Both the position numbers and the translations under genes were made by a program. The notes under the pieces were generated by a model that made no database searches, was not told the origin of the DNA, and saw nothing but the letters and a program-made list of their open reading frames with translations. From assembly GCA_934716785.1 (NCBI GenBank), contig CAKUYM010000232.1, positions 1 through 6,880 of the forward strand: a stretch of 6,880 nucleotides of DNA. The letters are read 5' to 3'. The first letter of the stretch is position 1. Each line of letters opens with the position of its first letter. This document shows, one piece after another, positions 1 through 5,445 of the stretch. Source of the stretch: an uncultured Bacteroides sp. (GTDB taxonomy: Bacteria > Bacteroidota > Bacteroidia > Bacteroidales > Bacteroidaceae).

Positions 1-1802
1 GCCACTCCATTCAGGTTGCTGCCGTTCAATGTAGTGCGCGGCTGATAAGTGTTTCTATTGATAGCCGCATGGTCTATACCGGCATTGACTTTCAGGACAA
101 GCCCTTCCAGCGGACGTGCCTCTACAAAGACATTTCCCAACAAACGGTCCGTGCGTCCCTTATCCGTATTGTTCAAAAGAGAATACGGGTTGGGTTGCTG
201 CCCCAGCAAGGGGTTGATAGGATAAGTGCCCGTCTCTTCATCATACGCCTTGATGTTCGGTCCCATCTGGATAGCCGAACGGATTATACCAGAGTTTTCG
301 TATTTACCGTCACCCAGTTGTGTGTTGTCATTATCGATACGTGTCAGCGTAAGGTTCATTCCCGCCTTGAAGATATCGAGGAATTTCTGGTCGATATTAG
401 TCTTCACCGTATAGCGCTTCATGCCAGAGTTGCGAACGATACCTTTATGGTCATAATAGTTGAACGAAACCATATACTGTGTATTCTGGCTTCCGCCCTG
501 CAAATTAACGTTATGTTCCTGGATTTGTCCGTTTCGGGTGATAAGTCCCAGCCAATCCGTTCCCTCACCAGCCGCATCTATTTCTGCTGCCGTATAAGGT
601 TGTTTATAAGAAACTCCGTTTGCCGGATTGGCTTTAGCCTCATCCAATGTGCGATTGCCCCACGGGCTGACATTATTGTCCCACAACCATGCTTCCCATG
701 AAGTGCGGTTCTTTTCGGTCATCCACTCTCTCAGATTCAGCAAATCATATTTATCGGTATATTTCTGGAAAGAGTAGTTGTACGAGTAATTTACTTTAGC
801 CTTGCCTTCTTTTCCGCGCTTTGTGGTGATGATAACCACACCGTTGGCTGCGCGGGCACCGTAGATAGAGGTGGCACTCGCATCTTTCAGCACCTCAATA
901 GATTCTACATCATTCGGGTTAAGGAAGTTCAATATGCCTTGAGTTCCCGGATTCATCTTCGCATCACCGCCCGAAGCTTGGTCGAGCTTGGCTATCGGAA
1001 AACCGTCGACTATATAAAGCGGGTCGTTGCTTGCATTGACAGAACCGGCTCCACGTACCAGGATATCCAATCCACCACCCGGCTGGGCACTATTCTGCTT
1101 GATATACAATCCGGAAGCTTTTCCGCTCAGCGCATGTCCGATGGATGATACACCGCTCAATTCCAAGTCATCACTCTTCACGCTCGAAATAGACCCTGTG
1201 AGATCGCGCTTCTTGACAGTGCCGTAGCCCACTACCACAACCTCGTCCAGTGATTGCGAATCTTCTTTCAGCAAGATATTCAATGATGATTGGTTTTCTA
1301 CCTTCACATACTGCGTTTCATAGCCGATATAAGAGACTTCGCAAACCGACTTATCCGACAATTCGATAGAGAACATACCGTCCATGTCGGTTATCGTACC
1401 GTTGGTTGTGCCGCTTTCGCGAATCGTAGCGCCTACCACCGGAGCTCCCGTTTCGTCTTTCACGATACCTTTCACTTTCCGTTTCGGGGCCTCTTTTTCC
1501 GGTTTGCTGTCCAACTTATGCACTACTACATTTTTTCCTTTTATCTCGTACGAAACAGGCTGGCCATATAGAATCTGCTCGACAGCCTCTTTCAGCGTAG
1601 TAGATTTTACGTTTACTCTATTTTTGGTATTCAAGTCGGTAGATATATACACAAACGAATATCCGCTTTCCTTCTGCACATACTTGATGGCCTCTTTTAC
1701 CGTTACGTTTTTTAGATTAACAGATACGTTTTGGGCAAAGACATTAAGATTGAGTCCGGATAAAACTATTGCCGCAAAGACATATTTTTTCCATGCATTC
1801 AT
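1..1802 (-). CDS. SusC/RagA-family TonB-dependent outer-membrane receptor with STN domain (partial, C-terminus off the left edge)
   Basis: An uninterrupted minus-strand frame opens at ATG 1802 and is still open at base 1, giving 600 complete residues of a protein that is usually about 1,000-1,150 aa. In order it shows a signal peptide (hydrophobic residues 7-23, likely cleavage after VFA23), an STN domain (about 30-80, with VTVKEAIKYVQKESGYSFVY), a carboxypeptidase-regulatory-like beta-sandwich (about 109-178, ending in the typical VSYIGYETQ), the SusC motif LDEVVVVGYGT (185-195), then the plug domain with SIEVLKDASATSIYGARAAN (301-320) and the start of the barrel. SusC proteins import glycans or similar nutrients across the outer membrane with a SusD lipoprotein, expected beyond the left edge. 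The STN domain is the part that contacts a FecR anti-sigma factor in the periplasm, and such a gene lies directly upstream. The substrate cannot be told from this part. The family call is very secure. Confidence 0.97.
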   Translation of the reverse strand, partial: MNAWKKYVFAAIVLSGLNLNVFAQNVSVNLKNVTVKEAIKYVQKESGYSFVYISTDLNTKNRVNVKSTTLKEAVEQILYGQPVSYEIKGKNVVVHKLDSKPEKEAPKRKVKGIVKDETGAPVVGATIRESGTTNGTITDMDGMFSIELSDKSVCEVSYIGYETQYVKVENQSSLNILLKEDSQSLDEVVVVGYGTVKKRDLTGSISSVKSDDLELSGVSSIGHALSGKASGLYIKQNSAQPGGGLDILVRGAGSVNASNDPLYIVDGFPIAKLDQASGGDAKMNPGTQGILNFLNPNDVESIEVLKDASATSIYGARAANGVVIITTKRGKEGKAKVNYSYNYSFQKYTDKYDLLNLREWMTEKNRTSWEAWLWDNNVSPWGNRTLDEAKANPANGVSYKQPYTAAEIDAAGEGTDWLGLITRNGQIQEHNVNLQGGSQNTQYMVSFNYYDHKGIVRNSGMKRYTVKTNIDQKFLDIFKAGMNLTLTRIDNDNTQLGDGKYENSGIIRSAIQMGPNIKAYDEETGTYPINPLLGQQPNPYSLLNNTDKGRTDRLLGNVFVEARPLEGLVLKVNAGIDHAAINRNTYQPRTTLNGSNLNGV

Positions 1803-1838
1803 AAATTAATAATTTAAAGTTTAATAAAAGTTCATTCG

Positions 1839-1870
1839 TCTGTTCTATAGAAAATATATGCGTATCTTTG
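1839..1870 (+). promoter_or_regulatory. Bacteroides-type promoter for antisense sRNA
   Basis: TATCTTTG at 1863-1870 is an exact match to the Bacteroides -7 consensus TAnnTTTG. TCTG at 1839-1842 lies 20 bp upstream and matches the -33 TTTG at three of four bases. Predicted transcription start is about 1877. It points away from every gene on this side of the window and leads only into the short RNA unit that follows. Confidence 0.7.
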
Positions 1871-1876
1871 TTTTCT

Positions 1877-1956
1877 ACTAAAACAGATTTTCTCCTGTTG
1901 ATGCGAAACTTGTTTTAGTCGGCAGAAAGGCCTTCCCCGTCTTTCTGCCTTTTTTT
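1877..1956 (+). ncRNA. Predicted cis-antisense small RNA (DonS-like, PUL-associated)
   Basis: The unit lies 7 bp downstream of a consensus -7 element and ends in an intrinsic terminator, so the predicted RNA is about 80 nt. It would fold into two stem-loops: a 5' stem pairing ACTAAAACA (1877-1885) with TGTTTTAGT (1911-1919), nine perfect pairs around a 25-nt loop, then the terminator hairpin 1921-1949 with a run of seven T. It has no start codon followed by a useful frame. It is antisense to the leader region of the receptor gene. Known biology: in Bacteroides fragilis the sRNA DonS is encoded antisense in the same place, upstream of the susC homologue of an ECF/anti-sigma controlled locus, and represses that operon. 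The match here is by position, size and regulatory context; I have not compared sequences. Repression of the receptor operon is inferred. Confidence 0.72.
1921..1956 (+). terminator. Intrinsic terminator of the antisense sRNA
   Basis: GGCAGAAAG (1921-1929) pairs perfectly with CTTTCTGCC (1941-1949) around an 11-nt loop, followed by seven T (1950-1956). The T run is on the plus strand only; read on the minus strand the stem is followed by GACTAAAAC, so it does not terminate the neighbouring minus-strand genes well. Confidence 0.88.
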
Positions 1957-2025
1957 CGCCGTTACATTCATTCATTTCATTCTCATAGGCGCAGTATTTT
2001 ATAAGATTTGACTTCGATTCATTAC

Positions 2026-3018
2026 TTAATTGATGGTGACCTTACGTCCCTCTATATGATATTTCATTTTTTGCGTTGTCGACAATATCTCCATGACATC
2101 ACTGATAGTCTGCTCGTCTACCTTAAACGCTCCATAGAACTTTAATGTATCAAGGGCCTCATTCTGCAAGGCAATATCTACATTATAACTCCTTTCAAGC
2201 GCATTCAGTACATCCCTCAACGGCTCTTCATCGAAATAAAGGCAATTTTCCGTCCAACGGATGGCTTCTCTGGAGGCGATTCTTCTTTTCTGAATGCTCT
2301 TTTCCGCCTTATGCAGTATGACCTGATCGGAGGGCAGCATGATAAACGAATCTCCTTCCGACAACAGGTTTGTCAAGTTCACTTTTCCTTCGGACAACGT
2401 AACCATGGCGTTTTTGTCTGAGGGATAATCGCGGAAATCAAACTTGGTACCAAGCACTCTGACCTGCATCGTTTCTGATTTTACCAAAAACGGCACCTCT
2501 TTATTGTGGGCTACATCGAAATAGGCTTCCCCGCAAAGGCTTACCTCTCTTTCCTTGATTCCGAACTGGGGAGCATAGCTGATATACGAACCGGCATTAA
2601 GCCAAACCTTGGTGCCGTCCGGAAGAGTCACATTGGTCTTCGACCCTGCCGGAGCTTCTATCCGTACTATATGTTCCTCGACCAACATTCTACTTTCGCC
2701 CGCTTTATAAGTTCCCAACATCATAAGCATGGCAACCGCTGCCGCTGCGACATACTTTATCAGCCCATGCAGACTGTAATGTCTATGCGGTTTCGTCTTG
2801 CGGCAGAATTGTTGATATGCCTCATCGGTATCTTTGCGCGTGAAAAGTTTCTGGGCGTCTTTTGCCAACGACGAGAACCATATTTCTTCTATATTACGAA
2901 AATAAGTCTCGTTGTCGGTCGCTTTTTCCCGCCACCCGGACAGCCACCCGGCTTCTTCCGGCGTTGCCTGGTCGGAAAGAAAACGGATTATCAAATCATC
3001 TATATCTTCTTTATTCAT
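2026..3018 (-). CDS. FecR-family anti-sigma factor
   Basis: A 330-residue single-pass inner-membrane protein of normal length for the Bacteroidetes FecR group. The cytoplasmic N-terminal part (1-80, with IIRFLSDQATPEEAGWLSGW) is the sigma-binding region. A membrane segment follows at about 88-104 (YVAAAAVAMLMMLGTY). The periplasmic FecR domain spans about 118-217 (EAPAGSKTNVTLPDGTKVWL, then GEAYFDVAH and VRVLGTKFDFRDY), and a C-terminal DUF4974/STN-like domain spans about 259-327 (LYFDEEPLRDVLNALERSYN). It is expected to hold the upstream-encoded ECF sigma factor until the receptor's STN domain signals substrate binding. It lies 112 bp downstream of the sigma gene and 223 bp upstream of the receptor gene, all on the same strand. 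ATG 3018 gives the expected N-terminus; there is no strong Shine-Dalgarno, as usual in this phylum. Confidence 0.96.
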   Translation of the reverse strand: MNKEDIDDLIIRFLSDQATPEEAGWLSGWREKATDNETYFRNIEEIWFSSLAKDAQKLFTRKDTDEAYQQFCRKTKPHRHYSLHGLIKYVAAAAVAMLMMLGTYKAGESRMLVEEHIVRIEAPAGSKTNVTLPDGTKVWLNAGSYISYAPQFGIKEREVSLCGEAYFDVAHNKEVPFLVKSETMQVRVLGTKFDFRDYPSDKNAMVTLSEGKVNLTNLLSEGDSFIMLPSDQVILHKAEKSIQKRRIASREAIRWTENCLYFDEEPLRDVLNALERSYNVDIALQNEALDTLKFYGAFKVDEQTISDVMEILSTTQKMKYHIEGRKVTIN

Positions 3019-3130
3019 AAATGTCTTCTTTATGCGTTTTTACATTTATACGTTTTTGCGTTTTTATGCGCTTACAAATAGAAGACGATGGAGAGAAAAA
3101 AAAGTATAGTATGATAATAGAAAAAATTTC
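3019..3130 (-). other. Sigma/anti-sigma intergenic gap with AT-rich imperfect tandem repeats
   Basis: The 112-bp gap contains about three imperfect copies of a 16-bp unit (plus strand: TTTATGCGTTTTTACA at 3029-3044, TTTATACGTTTTTGCG at 3045-3060, a degenerate third copy to 3076). I see no consensus promoter here, so the anti-sigma gene is probably co-transcribed with the sigma gene. Confidence 0.5.
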
Positions 3131-3145
3131 TCAAATTTCTTGAGA
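3121..3145 (-). terminator. Weak terminator-like hairpin over the sigma factor stop codon
   Basis: On the minus strand TCTCAA (3145-3140) pairs with TTGAGA (3134-3129) across a 5-nt loop, followed by AA and six T (3126-3121). The stem is short and AT-rich and includes the TGA stop of the sigma gene. It could partly attenuate read-through into the anti-sigma gene, but may be chance. Confidence 0.25.
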
Positions 3146-3799
3146 GAGCCAAAATAATAAGAACAAATATTTGCCTAATTCCTTGTACAATAGTCGGATG
3201 GCATTCTTCATGTGATATTTTACCGTAGAGACCGATATCCCTAATTCTTCAGATATCATTTCGTATTTTTTGTTTTCGAACCTGCTCTTAAAGAAAACCC
3301 GCCTGCATTCGGGGGGCAAGTTATTGAGAGCCGCATTTATTTTCTGCTCCAACTCATTCTCCAACAATCTGCCCAACGGATAATTATCCGACTCCCAAAC
3401 TTTATTTTCGCACTCTTCCGACGAGAAAGACACTTCTTTCTGAAAACGTTCCGACTTCAGATAATCCAAACATTTGTTTCTGACGGAGATAACAAGATAC
3501 TTACGCAAGGAACCTTCGATAGAAAGCCGGTCGCGTATCTCCCATAAGTGCAATATCACATCCGATACGATAGACTTAGCCAGAAAGGTATCGCCCACAT
3601 ACTGATAGGCTATGCCACACAATATGGCGAAATGCTTTTCGAAAAGACATTTATAGGCTTTATTATCCCCTCGTTTCAGTCCGTCAAGCAAGTCCCCTTC
3701 AGTGTCAGTATCAGATTGTCTATCGTTTCTTCTAAATTCGACTTCCATTTTTTTCAATAGATTGTGTCTTTCGAACGGCAAAAATAGCATAATTTTCAT
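3131..3799 (-). CDS. ECF-type RNA polymerase sigma factor (FecI-like, sigma-70 family)
   Basis: Region 2 of the sigma-70 fold covers about residues 49-117 (core-polymerase and -10 binding, with AKSIVSDVILHLWEIRDRL and YLVISVRNKCLDYLKSER). Region 4 covers about 154-206 (LPPECRRVFFKSRF, then the helix-turn-helix MISEELGISVSTVKYHMKNA that reads the -35). A hydrophobic C-terminal end (YLFLLFWLSQEI) is common in Bacteroidetes ECF factors. It should direct polymerase to the receptor operon once released by the FecR protein encoded next. The longest frame gives 222 residues; Met18 at 3748 gives 205, closer to the usual 180-200, and its upstream region is A-rich, so the true start may be 3748. The gene is divergent from the HU gene at 4013; TTAGTTTG (3866-3859) is only a poor candidate -7 element for it. 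Confidence 0.95.
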   Translation of the reverse strand: MKIMLFLPFERHNLLKKMEVEFRRNDRQSDTDTEGDLLDGLKRGDNKAYKCLFEKHFAILCGIAYQYVGDTFLAKSIVSDVILHLWEIRDRLSIEGSLRKYLVISVRNKCLDYLKSERFQKEVSFSSEECENKVWESDNYPLGRLLENELEQKINAALNNLPPECRRVFFKSRFENKKYEMISEELGISVSTVKYHMKNAIRLLYKELGKYLFLLFWLSQEI

Positions 3800-3836
3800 A
3801 ATCCCTATTTTAAACTCACGTTAATTTATCTATCAA

Positions 3837-3874
3837 TTAAAGCACCTCTCTCTTACACAAACTAATTACTTTTG
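3837..3874 (+). promoter_or_regulatory. Promoter of the first HU-HIG gene (TTAAAGCACCT-N19-TAnnTTTG)
   Basis: TACTTTTG at 3867-3874 matches the -7 consensus TAnnTTTG exactly. In place of the usual -33 TTTG there is TTAAAGCACCT at 3837-3847, 19 bp upstream. The same 11-mer with the same spacing precedes the second HU gene. Predicted transcription start is about 3881, giving a leader of about 130 nt. Confidence 0.72.
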
Positions 3875-3887
3875 TGGCGGACAGCAG

Positions 3888-3955
3888 TTCGTTCCACCTT
3901 GGTGGAACTAAACAAACACCATGGTCGGACTAAAGGATAACCAAGGTGGAACGAA
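3888..3955. repeat. Perfect 16-bp inverted repeat in the HU gene leader
   Basis: TTCGTTCCACCTTGGT (3888-3903) is the exact reverse complement of 3940-3955, with 36 bp between. The left arm can also pair locally: GTTCCAC (3891-3897) with GTGGAAC (3902-3908) around CTTG. The two pairings exclude each other in RNA. The left arm also matches repeat unit 4 (3963-3977) with one mismatch. Confidence 0.85.
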
Positions 3956-3984
3956 AGAGAAACCAAGGTAGAACGAACCGATAG
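3897..3984 (+). repeat. Four tandem 22-bp direct repeats upstream of the HU gene
   Basis: Units start at 3897, 3919, 3941 and 3963, exactly 22 bp apart. Their cores are CCTTGGTGGAACTAAA, CCATGGTCGGACTAAA, CCAAGGTGGAACGAAA and CCAAGGTAGAACGAAC; ten core positions are the same in all four, and the last six bases of each unit vary. The array starts just after the predicted transcription start and ends 28 bp before the start codon. Twenty-two bp is close to two helical turns, so bound proteins would sit on one face of the DNA. The period is not a multiple of three and the stretch is not coding. An operator array, possibly for autoregulation, is an inference. Confidence 0.85.
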
Positions 3985-4012
3985 TAGTAATTAAACCAAT
4001 TAATAGTAGAAT

Positions 4013-4612
4013 ATGAGTGCTTTATATGACTTATTTGAAAATCCGCCATCACCTGATGGAGAGCAACAACCGCTACACGCCCGTATCGTATCCAAAGGAA
4101 CTGTAGACAAGGAGGAGTTTCTGGATCGCGTGCATAAATTTACCGGCATCAGCAGGAGTCTGCTGGCAGGGGCCATGGAGGCTTTTGCCAACGAAACGCG
4201 CGACCTTCTTGCCGATGGCTGGAATGTAGAAATGGGAAACCTCGGATTCTTCTCCACCTCCTTGCAATGCCCGCCGGTGAATGACAAAAAAGAAATCCGT
4301 GCCACGTCCGTCCGGATGAAGAACATCAATTTTCGTGCAAGCCGCCCGTTCAAGAAAGAAGTGGGCGACAAAATGAGGTTGCAGCGGGGAGAATCTCTCA
4401 CGCGCCCCAAGAAAAACAGCATTTCACGCGAGACGTGCCTTACCCGACTCAATACTTATATGGAAAGCCACCTGTTTGTCAGCCGGACAGACTATAGTCA
4501 TCTGACGGGACGCAATAAGAAAGTGGCCATTGAGGAACTAAACTCCTTTGTTGCCGACGGGATAATGCGGAAAGAAGGAGTCGGGAAACTGACCATATAT
4601 ATAAAGGTATAA
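4013..4612 (+). CDS. HU-HIG family DNA-binding protein with C-terminal winged helix
   Basis: A 199-residue protein, about twice the length of plain HU. Residues about 22-118 form an HU/IHF-like domain: LHARIVSKGTVDKEEFLDRV, helices to about 69, then the HU hallmark VEMGNLGFF (72-80, compare the xxxGFGxF motif of HU) and a basic arm region. The domain fits the Bacteroidetes HU-HIG family (HU fused to winged HTH, Ig or Gly-rich parts). Residues about 138-199 look like a winged helix: a helix from SRETCLTRL, SRTDYSHLTG, a recognition-like helix NKKVAIEELNSFVADG, then the wing MRKEGVGKLTIYIKV. The protein therefore probably binds specific DNA sites as well as bending DNA, which makes the repeats in its own leader a natural candidate target. 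It is followed after 192 bp by a second HU gene with the same promoter type. ATG 4013 has an A-rich upstream and no strong Shine-Dalgarno. The specific role is unknown. Confidence 0.88.
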   Translation: MSALYDLFENPPSPDGEQQPLHARIVSKGTVDKEEFLDRVHKFTGISRSLLAGAMEAFANETRDLLADGWNVEMGNLGFFSTSLQCPPVNDKKEIRATSVRMKNINFRASRPFKKEVGDKMRLQRGESLTRPKKNSISRETCLTRLNTYMESHLFVSRTDYSHLTGRNKKVAIEELNSFVADGIMRKEGVGKLTIYIKV

Positions 4613-4684
4613 GTCACAAAAAGAATTTTCTTTTATAAAGCGCTATTAATCAGCCATATAAAAACTTTATAAATAAAAATAAAT

Positions 4685-4704
4685 CAATCTGCGACAATCT
4701 GCGA
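4685..4704 (+). repeat. Perfect 10-bp tandem duplication upstream of the second HU promoter
   Basis: CAATCTGCGA occurs twice back to back (4685-4694 and 4695-4704), ending 3 bp before the TTAAAGCACCT element. Two sites one helical turn apart in this position suit an activator site, but a replication slippage duplicate is equally possible. Confidence 0.6.
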
Positions 4705-4707
4705 CAG

Positions 4708-4745
4708 TTAAAGCACCTGCCCGGTATGTGCCCATACTATCTTTG
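4708..4745 (+). promoter_or_regulatory. Promoter of the second HU-HIG gene (TTAAAGCACCT-N19-TAnnTTTG)
   Basis: TATCTTTG at 4738-4745 matches the Bacteroides -7 consensus exactly. TTAAAGCACCT (4708-4718) is identical in sequence and in its 19-bp spacing to the element of the first HU promoter, while the 19 bp between differ. Predicted start is about 4752, leaving a leader of about 53 nt. Confidence 0.75.
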
Positions 4746-4804
4746 CAACGTGATCACAAAGAGAATTGAATTTTAAAGTAACTAATTAAAAAACTTAAAC
4801 AATT

Positions 4805-5275
4805 ATGGCACTTAGGTACGTTATCAAAAAAAGAACATTCGGCTTTGACAAGACTAAAGCTGAAAAGTATGTAGCACAGAATGTAATCACCAATACGGTG
4901 GAATTCAGAGACCTGTGCGAGGAAATCACAAAGGTGGGAATGGTTCCCAGCGGAGCGGTAAAATTTGTGCTCGATGCACTGATCGACACACTGAATCTCA
5001 ACCTTAAAAAGGGCATCTCAGTGCAGTTGGGAGATTTCGGATGCTTCCGTCCGGGCATGAATTGCGAAAGCCAGGATACCGAACAGGAAGTGGACAGCGA
5101 CACGATTCGCCGAGTGAAAATCATTTTCACACCGGGGTATAAGTTCAGGGATATGCTGAGCAAGGTCAGTGTTCAAAAGATGGTTACCTCCGGTGACGGA
5201 TTTGCCAAACCGGAAGGTCCCGACACTCCAGACCCGGATGAAGGCAACGGAGAAACGCCGAATCCGGCGGAGTAA
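4805..5275 (+). CDS. HU-HIG family DNA-binding protein with acidic proline-rich tail
   Basis: A 156-residue protein with the usual look of the abundant Bacteroidetes HU-like proteins annotated as 'DNA-binding protein, histone-like family'. It starts MALRYVIKKRTFGFDKTKAE; the HU domain spans about 1-120, with the dimerisation helices ITNTVEFRDLCEEI and SGAVKFVLDALIDTLNLNL, the beta-arm motif ISVQLGDFGCFRP (71-83), a variable arm (84-100) and IRRVKIIFTPGYKFRDML. The last 25 residues are rich in Pro, Asp, Gly and Glu (GPDTPDPDEGNGETPNPAE), a disordered tail typical of this group. It should act as a nucleoid-associated, DNA-bending protein in the cytoplasm. It has its own promoter and is followed 52 bp later by a strong terminator, so it forms a unit separate from the DUF4248-like gene. 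No particular target is known. Confidence 0.92.
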   Translation: MALRYVIKKRTFGFDKTKAEKYVAQNVITNTVEFRDLCEEITKVGMVPSGAVKFVLDALIDTLNLNLKKGISVQLGDFGCFRPGMNCESQDTEQEVDSDTIRRVKIIFTPGYKFRDMLSKVSVQKMVTSGDGFAKPEGPDTPDPDEGNGETPNPAE

Positions 5276-5327
5276 AATCATCATTGATTTTAGCGGTCGA
5301 GCTCAAGCATGTATAGAACGTGCGTAG

Positions 5328-5363
5328 AAAATGATACCCGCCTGCGGGGCGGGTATCATTTTT
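5328..5363 (+). terminator. Strong intrinsic terminator after the second HU gene
   Basis: AAAATGATACCCGCC (5328-5342) and GGCGGGTATCATTTT (5348-5362) form a perfect 15-bp stem with a TGCGG loop, followed by one more T. The A and T ends make it potentially active in both directions. It isolates the second HU gene from the DUF4248-like gene. Confidence 0.93.
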
Positions 5364-5384
5364 CAAAGTTTTTCGGTCAAATGC

Positions 5385-5415
5385 TTGACATCGCCTTTTT
5401 TATTTCGTATCTTTA
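5385..5415 (+). promoter_or_regulatory. Promoter of the DUF4248-like gene
   Basis: TTG (5385-5387, within TTGAC) and TATCTTTA (5408-5415) are 20 bp apart and match the Bacteroides -33 and -7 elements with one mismatch in the -7 (A for the final G). The -33 is half of a perfect inverted repeat, GTCAA-ATGC-TTGAC (5376-5389), which could be an operator. Predicted start is about 5422, 24 nt before the start codon. Confidence 0.68.
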
Positions 5416-5445
5416 CGGTATTATAAATAACATCAAAACATCAAT

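Larger units (their letters stand above)
1803..2025. other. Intergenic region between anti-sigma gene and receptor gene
   Basis: This gap holds the receptor's leader and presumably its ECF-dependent promoter on the minus strand, and a complete small RNA unit on the plus strand. I found no TAnnTTTG element on the minus strand (no CAAA reads on the plus strand), which fits transcription of the receptor by the alternative sigma factor and not the housekeeping one. GTAAC at 1965-1961 (minus) is a possible ECF -35 core, but I could not pair it with a convincing -10. Confidence 0.6.
3800..4012. other. Divergent regulatory region between sigma factor and HU gene
   Basis: This 213-bp region carries the promoter of the HU gene, a 16-bp perfect inverted repeat and four 22-bp direct repeats, all listed separately. 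The only sigma-gene promoter candidate overlaps the HU promoter on the other strand, so one regulator could affect both directions. Confidence 0.6.
4613..4804. other. Intergenic region between the two HU genes
   Basis: I see no strong terminator after the first HU gene, only an AT-only hairpin (AAAAGAA/TTCTTTT near 4620-4635), so read-through is possible. The second half carries a 10-bp tandem duplication and the second HU promoter. GTGATCAC (4750-4757) is a perfect 8-bp palindrome lying on the predicted transcription start. Confidence 0.5.

Noticed and set aside
69..1809. Plus-strand open frames over the first 1.8 kb
   Set aside because: They lie opposite the continuous, clearly recognisable SusC frame and show no domain-like sequence; they are shadows.
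1961..1965. GTAAC (minus strand) as the -35 of the ECF-dependent receptor promoter
   Set aside because: Position is plausible but no matching -10 was found and the sigma factor's consensus is not known; not strong enough to list as a feature.
3859..3866. TTAGTTTG (minus strand) as -7 of the sigma gene
   Set aside because: One mismatch to TAnnTTTG and no -33 partner at the right distance; mentioned only as a weak candidate.
3897..3984. CRISPR array
   Set aside because: The conserved cores are only about 16 bp with 6-bp variable parts, there are four units, and no cas gene is present.
4000..4452. 150-residue minus-strand frame opposite the first HU gene
   Set aside because: The plus-strand frame encodes a clear HU/winged-helix protein with its own promoter; the minus frame has low-complexity Ser/Arg composition typical of a shadow.
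4616..4640. Terminator after the first HU gene
   Set aside because: The only stem (AAAAGAA/TTCTTTT) has a single G-C pair and a 2-nt loop, too weak to call.
5018..5366. Minus-strand frames opposite the second HU gene and its terminator
   Set aside because: They run through a perfect terminator palindrome and resemble no family.
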